Notes: generated by a model from the letters alone, not told the origin. A stretch of 64,000 nucleotides of DNA from Pseudomonas sp. BN417 (GCF_029871205.1 NZ_SSOJ01000162.1:181871-245870), one strand, 5' to 3'. Positions 36,340 through 46,349 are shown, numbered from the stretch's first letter. Numbers and translations: made by a program.

Positions 36340-38121
36340 CTACACCGGCAGCGTCATATAGAACTGCGCCCCCTGCCCCGGCCGTGAATAGAGGCCGATG
36401 CGCCCGCCGTGCAGCTGCACGATCTCCTTGCACAGGGCCAGCCCCAGGCCGGCGCCGCCCTTGCGGTGGCCGATCTGCACGAACGGCTCGAAGATCCGCG
36501 ACTGCTGGCTGTAGGGTACGCCCTCGCCTTCGTCGGCGACGCTGAGCAGCACGCGCTCGCCGTGGCGCCGGGCCTGCAGGCAGATATGGCCGCCGACTGG
36601 GCTGTGGCGGATGGCGTTGCCCACCAGGTTGTCCAGCACCCGCTCGATCTGCAGGCGGTCCAGGTTCACCCGCGGCAGCGGCGGGTGCAGTTCCAGTTCG
36701 ATCTCGATATTCCGTTCGCCGGCATGGGCGGTATAGCGCTGGCGCAGCTGCGCCAGCATTTCCTCGAGGTCGCAGGGTTGGCGCTCCAGCACCTGTACGC
36801 CGCTCTGGTAGCGGGAGAAATCCAGCAGGTCGTTGATCAGCCGCACCAGCCGCTGCATCTCCTCATCCACCGTCCGCAAGAGGTCTGCCTCGCGGGATTC
36901 CGCTTCGAAGCGCAGACGCTCGTTGAGCAGGCCGAAGGCCATCTGCATGCCGGTCACCGGCGTGCGCAGTTCGTGGGAGGCGCGCAGCACGAACTCGTTG
37001 CGTACCCGCTCGAAGGCGCGCGCCTCGGTCACGTCGCGCAGCACCATCACCCCCCCCAGGCGGCGCTCGTCGTCCAGCACCACCGGCGCCAGCCGCCAGC
37101 TCAGCACGCGTTGCTCGCCATCGGCGTCTATCACCAGGTCCTCGGGCTCTTCCTCCAGCGGCTCGCCGCGAAGCACCCGCTGGGCCAGTTCGTCCAGCTC
37201 CGCGTGGCCCAGGGCCTGCGCCAGCGACTGGCCGCTGGGTTGCTCCTCCCAGGATAGCTGGCGCTGGGCCACGGGATTGGCGTGCTGCACCCGGCCCTGG
37301 CGGTCGAGGATCAGCAGGCCGTCGTCGATGCTGTCGAGCACCGCCTTCAGGCGCTGCTCCTCGGCCAGCAGCTTCTCGATGTTGCTTGCCTTGAAAATGC
37401 GCAGTGCCTCGGTCATCAGGCCGAAACGGCGGATCAGCGCGGCTATCTCGTTCACCGGCGATAGCGGCAGGGTGACCTGGAAATCCCCCTGGCCGATCTG
37501 GTCGGCTGCCTTGGCCAGGGCGTCCATGGGCTCGCCGAAGCGCCGGGCTATGCCCTGGGCGGTGACGACGCCGATCAGCAGCACCGCCACGCCGAGCAGG
37601 CCGATCAAGCTGGCGATCAGCACGGCGCGGTCGCGGGCGGCACCCTCGGCACCGCCCACCACCGTCAGGGAGTGGCGTTGCAGTTCCACCATGTTGTTGC
37701 GCAGCAGGTCCAGGGAATGGCTGAAGTCATTGTCGTCCAACAAGCGCCAGCGCAGGTCAGCAGGCTGGCGCGCCACGTCGAGGAAGGTCTGGTAAGACGC
37801 GGCGATCTTCTGGAATTGCTCGTGAGTCTCGGCATCTCCCGCCGATTTCAGGCCTTCCTCCAGGGCAGCGAGGAACTTGCGCTGGGATTCCTCCAGCGCG
37901 GGTACGTCCAGTTCCTTGCCCATCAGGTTGACCAACTGGTCGCCCAGGTGCTGGCGCAGCTCCAGGCTGATGTTGATGGTTGCGAAGGCCCGATTGATCA
38001 GGGGTTCCTGGGAGCCGGCCAGTTGCATCACGCTGAACAGACCCAGCAGCAGCCCCACCAGGGCCACCGTGATCAGCGCGGAGATGCTCAGGAACAGTTG
38101 AGTGCGCAGTCTCAGGTTCAC
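36340..38121 (-). CDS. kinB: Sensor histidine kinase KinB
   Basis: A 593-residue inner-membrane sensor. Two helices (about 12-34 and 167-188) bracket a periplasmic domain; HAMP (about 189-240) and PAS (about 255-365) domains follow. The HisKA motif has H383 in ASHELRTPV, and the ATPase lobe ends with GGAGLGLALCKEIVQLHGG. It is the cognate kinase of AlgB and acts as kinase and phosphatase on it, affecting alginate and virulence in P. aeruginosa. The start is GTG, overlapping the algB stop (GTGA). Length agrees with PAO1 KinB. Confidence 0.94.
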   Translation of the reverse strand: MNLRLRTQLFLSISALITVALVGLLLGLFSVMQLAGSQEPLINRAFATINISLELRQHLGDQLVNLMGKELDVPALEESQRKFLAALEEGLKSAGDAETHEQFQKIAASYQTFLDVARQPADLRWRLLDDNDFSHSLDLLRNNMVELQRHSLTVVGGAEGAARDRAVLIASLIGLLGVAVLLIGVVTAQGIARRFGEPMDALAKAADQIGQGDFQVTLPLSPVNEIAALIRRFGLMTEALRIFKASNIEKLLAEEQRLKAVLDSIDDGLLILDRQGRVQHANPVAQRQLSWEEQPSGQSLAQALGHAELDELAQRVLRGEPLEEEPEDLVIDADGEQRVLSWRLAPVVLDDERRLGGVMVLRDVTEARAFERVRNEFVLRASHELRTPVTGMQMAFGLLNERLRFEAESREADLLRTVDEEMQRLVRLINDLLDFSRYQSGVQVLERQPCDLEEMLAQLRQRYTAHAGERNIEIELELHPPLPRVNLDRLQIERVLDNLVGNAIRHSPVGGHICLQARRHGERVLLSVADEGEGVPYSQQSRIFEPFVQIGHRKGGAGLGLALCKEIVQLHGGRIGLYSRPGQGAQFYMTLPV

Positions 38122-39464
38122 AGGCCGTAGAGCTTGCGTTTGCGGTACAGGGTCGAGGCGTCGATGCCGAGGGTGCGGGCCGCCTGGTCCAGGGTCTCGC
38201 TGCTGGCCAGGACTCCGGCGATATGCGCCCGCTCCAGCGCTTCCAGGCTCAGTGGGCCGCCCACCCGCGGTGAGTTGTCTGCGGAGGCGTCACCCAGACC
38301 CAGGTGGCCGACATCGATCAGTTCCTGGTTGCAGATGATGCTGGCGCGCTCGATCACATTGCGCAGCTCGCGCACGTTGCCTGGCCAGCGGTAGCCTTGC
38401 AGTGCCGCCAGCGCTTCCTCGCTGAAACCGCGGGCGGGACGCGCGTAGTCATTGATGAAGTGGGCGAGGAAGCGGTCGGCGAGGCCGAGTATGTCCTCGT
38501 GCCGTTCACGCAGCGGCGGCAGGCTCAAGGCGATCACATTGATGCGGTAGAGCAGGTCCTCGCGGAAGCGGCCATCGCGGACCATCTCATCGAGGTCGAG
38601 GTTGGTGGCGGCGAGGATGCGCACATCCGCGCGCCGGGTCACCGGGTCGCCCACCCGCTCGTATTCCTTGTCCTGGATGAAGCGCAGCAGCTTGGGCTGC
38701 AGGCTGATGGGGAAGTCGCCGATCTCGTCGAGGAAGAGGGTACCGCCGTCGGCCTGGCTGACCCGGCCCAGGGTGCTTTCGCTGGCACCGGTGAAGGCGC
38801 CGCGATTATGTCCGAACAGTTCGCTTTCCATCAGTTCGGCCGAGAGCGACGGGCAGTTGATGGTGATGAAGGATTTCTTCGCCCGTTTGCTCCATCCGTG
38901 AATGGCGCGGGCCAGCTCGCCCTTGCCGGTGCCGGACTCGCCGAGGAGGAGGATATTGGCGTCGGTGCCGGCCACCTGGCGGGCGGTTTCCAGCACCGCC
39001 ATCATCGCCGGGCTCTGGGATTCGAGGACGTCGCCGGCGCGGCGCATCTCGCCCTCCAGCGCCTCCAGGCGCGCGGTGAGCTGGCGCATCTCCAGTTGCT
39101 TGGCCGCGGCCATGCGCAGCTGGTCCGGACTGCAGGGCTTGACCAGGTAATCGGCGGCACCGGCCTGCATGGCGTCCACCGCGGTGTCTACCGCCGAGTG
39201 CGCGGTGACTATCACCACCCGCATCCAGGGTGCCTGGACACGCATCTGCGCCAGCACGTCGAGGCCGTTGTCTTCGCCCAGGCGCAGGTCGAGGAAGCAG
39301 AGATCGAATACCTGTCGCTGCAACAGCGCCTCGGCCTGGGGGGCGCTGGCGGCAGTGGCCACGCTGTAGCCCTGGTCCTCCAGGCAGAAGCGGAAGGTGC
39401 GCAGGATGGCGGCTTCGTCATCCACCAGCAGGATGCGTCCCTGGTTCTCGGTTACCGGTTCCAT
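38118..39464 (-). CDS. algB: NtrC-family response regulator AlgB
   Basis: A 448-residue activator. Receiver domain with phospho-acceptor D59 (FLDLRLGEDNG), AAA+ domain with Walker A GESGTGKGE (about 175-183) and an intact GAFTGA loop at 222-227 for sigma-54 contact, and a Fis-type HTH at the end (DQAARTLGIDASTLYRKRKL). AlgB regulates alginate genes. The ATG at 39464 is preferred (GGAG eight bases upstream) over 39488. A sigma-54 promoter lies in the divergent gap. Confidence 0.94.
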   Translation of the reverse strand: MEPVTENQGRILLVDDEAAILRTFRFCLEDQGYSVATAASAPQAEALLQRQVFDLCFLDLRLGEDNGLDVLAQMRVQAPWMRVVIVTAHSAVDTAVDAMQAGAADYLVKPCSPDQLRMAAAKQLEMRQLTARLEALEGEMRRAGDVLESQSPAMMAVLETARQVAGTDANILLLGESGTGKGELARAIHGWSKRAKKSFITINCPSLSAELMESELFGHNRGAFTGASESTLGRVSQADGGTLFLDEIGDFPISLQPKLLRFIQDKEYERVGDPVTRRADVRILAATNLDLDEMVRDGRFREDLLYRINVIALSLPPLRERHEDILGLADRFLAHFINDYARPARGFSEEALAALQGYRWPGNVRELRNVIERASIICNQELIDVGHLGLGDASADNSPRVGGPLSLEALERAHIAGVLASSETLDQAARTLGIDASTLYRKRKLYGL

Positions 39465-39621
39465 GCTCTCACTCCATTTCCGAGTCATAGAAAGTTAGTC
39501 CAAGAATTATCGTGCAAGTTGCAATCGCATTTCTTACATGCATTGCAGCATGCACGTGTAGGAACGCCCAACTAAAGAAGCAACTTGCTGATTAATAAGA
39601 GAATTCAACTTCAATAAGGAA

Positions 39622-39636
39622 TGGCACAGGCCTTGC
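39622..39636 (+). promoter_or_regulatory. Sigma-54 promoter divergent from algB
   Basis: TGGCAC-AGGCC-TTGC fits the sigma-54 -24/-12 consensus exactly. It points away from algB towards the small membrane genes, and AlgB itself is an NtrC-type activator. A second, weaker GG-N10-GC match lies at 39853-39867. The 459-base gap 39465-39923 holds no convincing gene besides the hairpin at 39710-39737. Confidence 0.75.
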
Positions 39637-39709
39637 GATGTTTCCCGTACCTGAAGTCGCACCGGTCTTTCTACCTCTTGTGACCCCTGCGCACCCCAGG
39701 TGCACTCCG

Positions 39710-39737
39710 CCTGGAACAGGGAAGTTCCAGGTCTTTT
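39710..39737 (+). terminator. Hairpin with T-rich tail downstream of the sigma-54 promoter
   Basis: CCTGGAAC / GTTCCAGG is a perfect eight-base stem with a six-base loop, followed by TCTTTT. It could end or attenuate a transcript of about 90 nt started at the sigma-54 promoter. Confidence 0.5.
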
Positions 39738-39923
39738 CAAGAAGTGCAATTTGCCCGAACGGAGAACCCCCGATCATGCAAGTTGCCGCCAGGCCAGATC
39801 GGATGCTTGGTGTAACAAACTGAATTAACGAGGTTTTTGTCAGGGTCCTGAGTGGCATGGGCAGTGCCCTTGAAGATCCAGAGCCGGCCAGGCCGGCAAA
39901 TCCGCCCGAGGGAGGATTCGAGG

Positions 39924-40163
39924 ATGAAAGGCTTCCAATCGCGCACGTCCAGATTATTCATGGCCCTGTTCATCGGTCTGGTCGTACTGCTTGGGGTACT
40001 CGCCGAACAGCCGCTTCGCGAACGCATCCAGCCCAAGCCGCTGCAGGTGCCGGCCGCGGAACAAAGCAGTTCCATCGCGCCGGTCCGTGCCGACGGCCCG
40101 CTCGATGAAGTCCGCCAGCGCGGCTGGGCCGAAATCGGCGTCCAGCCGCGCTGGACATTCTGA
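39924..40163 (+). CDS. Small single-span membrane protein
   Basis: A 79-residue protein with a basic N-terminus, one hydrophobic helix (about 11-27, LFMALFIGLVVLLGVLA) and a proline-rich tail. GGAGG lies eight bases before the ATG. I do not recognise the family. It is the first of three small genes downstream of the sigma-54 promoter next to algB, so it may belong to the AlgB regulon, which is inference. Confidence 0.6.
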   Translation: MKGFQSRTSRLFMALFIGLVVLLGVLAEQPLRERIQPKPLQVPAAEQSSSIAPVRADGPLDEVRQRGWAEIGVQPRWTF

Positions 40164-40183
40164 ATGGAGCAAGGAGTCGTGCC

Positions 40184-40327
40184 ATGTGGAGTTTCGCCCT
40201 GATCACCGCGCTGTGCTGCATCGGCACGCTGCACAGCGTCCTCGAACAATTCGCAGCATCCGCTGGCCCGGCGTGCGTCGCGGTGTCGGTGGTTCGAGTG
40301 CAACCAGGCAGCAAGCCGGTGCGCTGA
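40184..40327 (+). CDS. Hypothetical small protein (47 residues)
   Basis: A short open frame, beginning MWSFALITALCCIGTL, with AAGGAG seven bases upstream and placed neatly between two small membrane genes. The N-terminal 20 residues are hydrophobic, possibly a membrane anchor or signal. The remainder is unremarkable. The strong ribosome site is the main evidence; the family is unknown. Confidence 0.5.
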   Translation: MWSFALITALCCIGTLHSVLEQFAASAGPACVAVSVVRVQPGSKPVR

Positions 40328-40352
40328 ATAACCAAAGCAGAAGGAGAAAGCC

Positions 40353-40514
40353 ATGTTGAGCTGGGCACTTACATTCCTGGTCATCGCCATAGTCGCCGCC
40401 GTGCTGGGTTTCGGTGGTATAGCCGGGACCGCCGCGGGCATCGCGAAGATTCTCTTCATCATCTTCCTGGTGCTGTTCGTGGTGTCCTTCATCATGGGTC
40501 GCCGAGCGCCCTGA
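40353..40514 (+). CDS. DUF1328 (UPF0391) membrane protein
   Basis: A 53-residue protein with two hydrophobic helices, beginning [20 protein letters not shown] and containing [15 protein letters not shown], the signature of the DUF1328/YtjA family. AGGAG precedes the ATG. Its function is unknown. In P. aeruginosa the same family member (PA5482) also lies next to algB. Confidence 0.9.
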   Translation: MLSWALTFLVIAIVAAVLGFGGIAGTAAGIAKILFIIFLVLFVVSFIMGRRAP

Positions 40515-40534
40515 GGAGGTTCGATGGATTGCTT

Positions 40535-40559
40535 GAGCAAGGCGGCTGCCGCCTTGCTC
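40535..40559 (+). other. Strong hairpin after the DUF1328 gene
   Basis: GAGCAAGGCGG / CCGCCTTGCTC form an 11-base stem with a three-base loop, 20 bases after the stop. It lacks a T run, so it may be a Rho-type or processing end. The rest of 40515-40908 contains only the repeat at 40803-40901 and no gene I can support. Confidence 0.55.
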
Positions 40560-40802
40560 CTGGATTGGCCGGTACCCAGTCACCGACCGTCGACACGGAT
40601 GCCCTGGACTAGCCCGGCAACGGGCCGTTGGACCAAGGGGCCGGGTTGTTCCGCGTCGTCAGGAGCGGCATGACCCAGGGGTAAAGGGGGTACCTCCGCG
40701 CAGGCGGGCCGGGTCAGGCGAGCTGCTGCCGGGAGCTGGACGGGTTCCAGTTCCCGGTGGTCAGCGGAAGAGATTTCTCCCCGGGCGAGTGAGGGCTCCT
40801 TC

Positions 40803-40901
40803 TGTGGGGGCGAATTCATTCGCGAAGGGCAGCGCAGCTGCCCCGACGGATCTCGTCTGGCAGTCCTTCGGACTGCTCAGCGATTGAAATCGGCCCCACA
40901 A
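40803..40901. repeat. Composite extragenic repeat (GGGGCGAATTCATTCGC family)
   Basis: The left arm TGTGGGGGCGAATTCATTCG is followed by two inner hairpins (GGGCAGC-GCA-GCTGCCC and GCAGTCC-TTC-GGACTGC) and a degenerate right arm ending GGCCCCACA. It is the same family as 23353-23450. Confidence 0.8.
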
Positions 40902-40908
40902 ATTTCAC

Positions 40909-41319
40909 TCACTGCATCCTGCTCACCAATTTCGCCACGTGCTCGCCCTGGAACTTCGCCAGGGCCAGCTCCTTCTCGCTCGGCTTGCGCGAACCGTCGG
41001 CCCCGGCCACCGTGGCCGCGCCATAGGGCGAGCCGCCGCGTAGTTCACTGATGTCGTTGAGCTCGGGCGCCGAATAGGGAAGCCCGGCGATCAGCATTCC
41101 GTGGTGCGCCAGGGTGTGCCAGAAGGAGGTGATGGTGGTCTCGGAACCCCCACCGGTGCCGGTGGACGTGAAGACGCTGGCGACCTTGCCGATCAGTGCC
41201 CCTTTCACCCAGAGTCCGCCGGTCTGGTCGAGGAAATTGCGCGCACCCTCGGCGACCGATTCCGCCATGCGTTCGATATGACCGTACATCGAGTAATAGA
41301 GCACCAGCACCTTCTTCAT
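40909..41319 (-). pseudogene. wrbA: WrbA NAD(P)H:quinone oxidoreductase with an internal in-frame deletion
   Basis: A 136-residue flavodoxin-like protein, against about 198 residues for WrbA. The N-terminus ([21 protein letters not shown] phosphate loop) and the C-terminal half ([51 protein letters not shown]) are well conserved. About 62 residues are missing between R27 and N28, including the FGTPTRFGNM-type FMN-binding loop. The frame is kept and GGAG lies seven bases before the ATG, so a protein may be made, but loss of the flavin loop suggests it is inactive. A DNA junction lies near 41238/41239. It could also be an assembly error. Confidence 0.75.
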
Positions 41320-41625
41320 TTCCGCTCTCCAGATTTCCATGAGCAGGCGACCGGACACCGCCGGACCCAGTCAGCCTAGATGGCGCCCACGCACTTTGTC
41401 GCCATGCCTTCCGGGACGTTCGGCATGCCGGAACTGCTATCCGGCAACCTCTGGAACCATCGTCCTATCTGGTTTCTATTATGCCGATTCGGCATGGGGT
41501 AGACGGTTACGGCATTAGACGACCATTAGCTCCCTATGAATCATGGCGCCCCTTTTGCGGTTCGCCCGGCCATCCCGGACGTTGCCGTACTCCCGACTTC
41601 CATAAGAAATCAGAGGGTGACGACT
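41320..41625. other. Divergent gap between wrbA and gltP
   Basis: About 300 bases without a gene. It contains a perfect palindrome ATGCCG-ATT-CGGCAT at 41481-41495, a possible operator, in a region where promoters for both genes must lie. No sigma-54 or other named site was recognised. Confidence 0.45.
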
Positions 41626-42957
<1,332 letters not shown>

Positions 42958-42978
42958 TCCCTTGAGGTGATTGAAGAG

Positions 42979-43005
42979 AAGCCCCGTCCTGGTCGGGGCT
43001 TTTTT
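42979..43005 (+). terminator. gltP terminator
   Basis: AAGCCCCG / CGGGGCTT with a seven-base loop, ending in a T run, 22 bases after the stop. Confidence 0.88.
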
Positions 43006-43053
43006 CTGGCTGTTTCGCTGGCAGCTGCTCCGGAGCCAGGCTTGGCTCCCCAA

Positions 43054-43111
43054 GGTGCGCACGGCGCACCCTACGCGAAGGGCTTGCCCGGTAGGGTGCG
43101 CCGTGCGCACC
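43054..43111. repeat. Extragenic palindrome, GTAGGGTGCGC family
   Basis: Perfect 21-base arms at 43054-43074 and 43091-43111 with a 16-base loop; same family as 20151-20237. Confidence 0.88.
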
Positions 43112-43181
43112 CGAGATTGCATTCGCCGCCACGGCTGCCGCCCCGCTAGAATCCGCGTCACTGATTTTTGGGGGACTGCAC

Positions 43182-44408
43182 ATGCTCAATGGCCTGTGGC
43201 TGAGCTTTTTCCTGGTGGCGGCGGTAGCCGCGGTGGGGCGTTGGATAGGTGGGGACCCGGGCGTCTGGGCGGCGATGGTGGAAAGCCTGTTCGCCATGGC
43301 CAAGCTCTCGGTCGACGTGATGATCCTGCTGTTCGGCACCCTCACCCTCTGGCTCGGCTTCCTGCGCATTGCCGAGAAGGCCGGGCTGGTGGATATCCTC
43401 GCGCGTCTGCTCGGCCCGCTGTTCGCCCGCCTGATGCCGGAGGTGCCGCGCGGTCACCCTGCCCTCGGCCTGGTCACTCTGAGCTTCACCGCCAACGGCC
43501 TGGGCCTGGACAACGCCGCCACGCCCATCGGCCTCAAGGCGATGAAGGCCCTGCAGGAACTGAACTCCAGCAGCACCTCGGCGAGCAACGCCCAGGTGCT
43601 GTTCATGGTCATGAACGCTTCCTCCTTCGTGCTGTTGCCGGTGTCCATCTTCATGTACCGCGCCCAGGCCGGCGCCAGCGACCCGGCCCTGGTGTTCCTG
43701 CCGATCCTCCTGGCCAACGCCATTTCCACCATGACCGCGCTGCTCTCGGTGGCCTTCATGCAGCGGATCAAGCTGACGGACCCGGTGCTGCTCGCCTGGT
43801 TCGGCGGCGGTGCGCTGTTGCTCGGGGGCTTCATGGCGGTGCTCGCCGGCCTCTCGGCAACCGCATTGACGGCACTGTCCTCGCTGCTCGGCAACCTCAC
43901 CCTGTTCGCCCTGATTCTCAGCTTCCTGGTGATGGGGGCGCTAAAGAAGGTGCCGGTCTACGAGAGCTTCATCGAGGGTGCCAAGGAAGGGTTCGAGGTC
44001 GCGAAGAACCTGCTGCCCTACCTGGTGGCCATGCTCTGCGCCGTCGGTGCGTTGCGGGCTTCTGGCGCCCTGGATCTGCTGCTGGACGGGATTCGCTGGT
44101 CGGTCGAGGGCCTGGGGCTGGACAGCCGCTTCGTCGAGGCGCTGCCCACCGGCCTGGTCAAGCCGTTCTCCGGCAGTGCGGCCCGCGCCATGCTGCTCGA
44201 GACCATCCAGAGCCAGGGCGTCGACAGCTTCCCTGCGCTGGTGGCGGCCACCATGCAGGGCAGCACCGAAACCACCTTCTACGTACTGGCGGTCTACTTC
44301 GGCTCGGTGGGTATCCAGCGTGCGCGCCACGCCGTGGGCTGTGCCCTGCTCGCGGACCTGGCCGGGGTGCTGGCCTCCATTGGCGTCTGCTACTGGTTCT
44401 TCGGCTGA
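43182..44408 (+). CDS. Spore-maturation-like nucleoside-recognition membrane protein
   Basis: A 408-residue inner-membrane protein with about ten helices. Two Gate (nucleoside-recognition) domains, equivalent to SpmA and SpmB joined in one chain, are visible. TANGLGLDNAATPIGLKAM is the SpmA-like motif and PFSGSAARAMLLE with QGSTETTFYVLAVYFGS is the SpmB-like motif. In non-sporulating bacteria its role is unknown, perhaps transport. Position after gltP agrees with PA5478. Confidence 0.85.
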   Translation: MLNGLWLSFFLVAAVAAVGRWIGGDPGVWAAMVESLFAMAKLSVDVMILLFGTLTLWLGFLRIAEKAGLVDILARLLGPLFARLMPEVPRGHPALGLVTLSFTANGLGLDNAATPIGLKAMKALQELNSSSTSASNAQVLFMVMNASSFVLLPVSIFMYRAQAGASDPALVFLPILLANAISTMTALLSVAFMQRIKLTDPVLLAWFGGGALLLGGFMAVLAGLSATALTALSSLLGNLTLFALILSFLVMGALKKVPVYESFIEGAKEGFEVAKNLLPYLVAMLCAVGALRASGALDLLLDGIRWSVEGLGLDSRFVEALPTGLVKPFSGSAARAMLLETIQSQGVDSFPALVAATMQGSTETTFYVLAVYFGSVGIQRARHAVGCALLADLAGVLASIGVCYWFFG

Positions 44409-44417
44409 ACTAACAGC

Positions 44418-44575
44418 CCCCTCTCCCGCTTGCGGGGTGAAGAGGCACATTTTCGGAAGCAGCGCTTCCAGTGCCGATGAACGACTGAGCGCGAAGCGAT
44501 CAGGCCGGGGCGCAGGGCGGGGTTGGGGAGAGGGGCTTTTGTCTGTTGGGCTTCGCATGGCTCAGCCACAACCTA
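44418..44575. repeat. Degenerate repeat region between two convergent genes
   Basis: AGCCCCCTCTCCC near 44417-44429 and GGGGAGAGGGGCTTTT near 44525-44540 can pair over about 100 bases and end in T4, so they may act as a weak terminator. GTTGGGCTTCGC beyond it is a fragment of another extragenic palindrome. No gene was found. Confidence 0.5.
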
Positions 44576-44590
44576 CGACACCAGTCGAGA

Positions 44591-45634
44591 TCAGTGCGGC
44601 TTGGGCGGCAGCTCCGAGGGCGTCACCCGGAAGCGTAGGGTGCCGATCATCTGCCCGGCCTCGGTGAGTACCTGCACCTGCCAGCGGCCCGCCGGGTTGC
44701 CGGGGAAGTTCTGCTTGTGGGTCCAGGCGCGGTAGCCGGCCTCGCGGCCGCCGTGGATATCCAGGGCGATGCGGTCCACTTCGCGGCCGTTGAAGCGCCA
44801 CACGTGGTAGATGCGCTCGTTCAGCCCGCGCGGCGCGTTGATCGCGGTATAGGCGTAGAGCCCCTTGCCGCGCAGCTCCGCCGCGCTGACCTCTTTCACC
44901 CCATCACCCGGCGTGCGCTTGTGATTGTCCAGGTCGGGTGTCACGGCCACCTCGGTGAGCCAGAGGGTCGCCGGCGGCACCCAGACCCGCGTCACCCAGC
45001 CCAGTCCGCCCAGCGCCAGAGTCAGCCCCACCAGGCCCGCCCCGCGCCACCAGTGCTGCACGCGGAAGGTGCCGAACAGGCTGACGAAGGACAGCGCCAC
45101 GGCGGTGCCCAGGGCCCAGCGGTAACTCTGCGCGGTGGTCAGCTGGAGGATCAGCGGCAGCGCCGCCAACAGCACGGCGAACAGCGTCAGGGTGTGGTAG
45201 GCGAGAAACAGCCAGCGGCGCGGCGCCAGGTGGCGGTTGTAGATCGGATCGGTGATCGAGCAGAGCGCCGCGACCCCCAGCAGGCCGGTGAACAGGGCCT
45301 GGCCACTGTTCCAGCTGGTGGTGATGGCGAAGAACGGTAGCACGAAGAACAGGCTTTCCTGATGGATCAGCTGGGTCAGGAAACGCATCAGCGGTGGCGG
45401 CAGCTCGATGCCGAAGAGCCGTTCGACGCTGCGTCGGAACAGGTTCTCCAGCATCAGCCAGACCCAGCTCACCAGCAGCAGGATGGCGATCACCTTGGCC
45501 ACCCGCGCGCCACGCTCCACCAGGAAGAAGCTCGCCATGCCCGAGCAGAAGCCATAGAGGGCGATCAGCCGCGGATGCCGCTGCAGCAGCTCGATCAGCT
45601 TGAGTACCTGGGGCTTGAAGGTGGACAGCAACAT
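44591..45634 (-). CDS. DUF5924/DUF2914 membrane protein
   Basis: A 347-residue protein. About seven helices fill residues 20-225, and a soluble beta-rich DUF2914-type domain follows, with VYHVWRFNGREVDRIALDI-like sequence and NPAGRWQVQVLTEAGQ. The layout matches DUF5924 family proteins of Pseudomonas. Function unknown. The ATG at 45634 is chosen because upstream codons lack conserved or hydrophobic sequence. Confidence 0.8.
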   Translation of the reverse strand: MLLSTFKPQVLKLIELLQRHPRLIALYGFCSGMASFFLVERGARVAKVIAILLLVSWVWLMLENLFRRSVERLFGIELPPPLMRFLTQLIHQESLFFVLPFFAITTSWNSGQALFTGLLGVAALCSITDPIYNRHLAPRRWLFLAYHTLTLFAVLLAALPLILQLTTAQSYRWALGTAVALSFVSLFGTFRVQHWWRGAGLVGLTLALGGLGWVTRVWVPPATLWLTEVAVTPDLDNHKRTPGDGVKEVSAAELRGKGLYAYTAINAPRGLNERIYHVWRFNGREVDRIALDIHGGREAGYRAWTHKQNFPGNPAGRWQVQVLTEAGQMIGTLRFRVTPSELPPKPH

Positions 45635-45726
45635 CGGGCGCGACTGGGCTCGGGGCAAAGCGCGCAGGATACTGCCGCCCGGCGACCCTGAGAAGGCGCG
45701 ATTCCGCCGGGCTGACGGCGTGCGGC

Positions 45727-46230
45727 TCAGCGCAGCCGCAGGCGCATCCGCTGCGGCTGGTCGGGTCGGCCGTTGGGCAAGCTGCAGGGCGGCAGGTCCG
45801 CCACCCAGCGGAAGGCGAAACGCTCGTACAGGTGGATGGCCGGGCCGTTGGATTTCAGCACCGTCAGGTCCACCCGGCACATGCCCAACTGCCGGCAGCG
45901 ATCGAGCGCCGCTTCCATCAGCTGCCCGCCCAGACCCTTGCCGCGATGGGCCTTCAACACCTGCATGCCGAGCAGCCCGAAGTCCTCCCCGGAACCGTCT
46001 TCCACCCGGCAGAAGCTGGCGGGATAGATTTCGATGGAGCCCACCAGCTCATCCTGGATGTCGGCGACGAACTGCGGCAGGCCCAGGGGCAGCGCCCGCA
46101 ACAGTTGGGCGCGCATCTGCTCGATGGGCGGCGCCTCGGCGCGCAGGAGGAACTCGCCCTCGGCAGCGACCTCGGCGAAGAGCCGGTGCAAGGCTTCGAT
46201 ATCGCTGATGCGCAGCTTCCTGATCGACAT
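45727..46230 (-). CDS. GNAT family N-acetyltransferase
   Basis: A 167-residue acetyltransferase. The acetyl-CoA pyrophosphate loop is seen as VLKAHRGKGLGGQLMEAAL (Q/RxxGxG/A motif), and the C-terminal strand-helix unit as LTVLKSNGPAIHLYERFAF. The acceptor substrate is unknown. The start at 46230 (MSIRKLRISD) has AGGAG ten bases upstream; an ATG two codons earlier is also possible. Confidence 0.85.
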   Translation of the reverse strand: MSIRKLRISDIEALHRLFAEVAAEGEFLLRAEAPPIEQMRAQLLRALPLGLPQFVADIQDELVGSIEIYPASFCRVEDGSGEDFGLLGMQVLKAHRGKGLGGQLMEAALDRCRQLGMCRVDLTVLKSNGPAIHLYERFAFRWVADLPPCSLPNGRPDQPQRMRLRLR

Positions 46231-46349
46231 GGGCATCCTGCTCCTGGGTGACTGCAGGCACTCTGGCCCAGGGCGCTCGGCCTGGCAACCGCGCCGCATT
46301 GGACTCGGGCTAAAGCCCGGTACTCATCCTTGTAGTGGTCAAGGCGCCC

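Noticed and set aside
39592..39858. An 88-codon minus-strand frame in the algB upstream gap
   Set aside because: It overlaps the sigma-54 promoter and hairpin, lacks a ribosome site, and looks non-coding.
40580..40819. A 79-codon minus-strand frame in the gap before wrbA
   Set aside because: Its start lies inside an extragenic repeat, it has no ribosome site and no conservation that I recognise.
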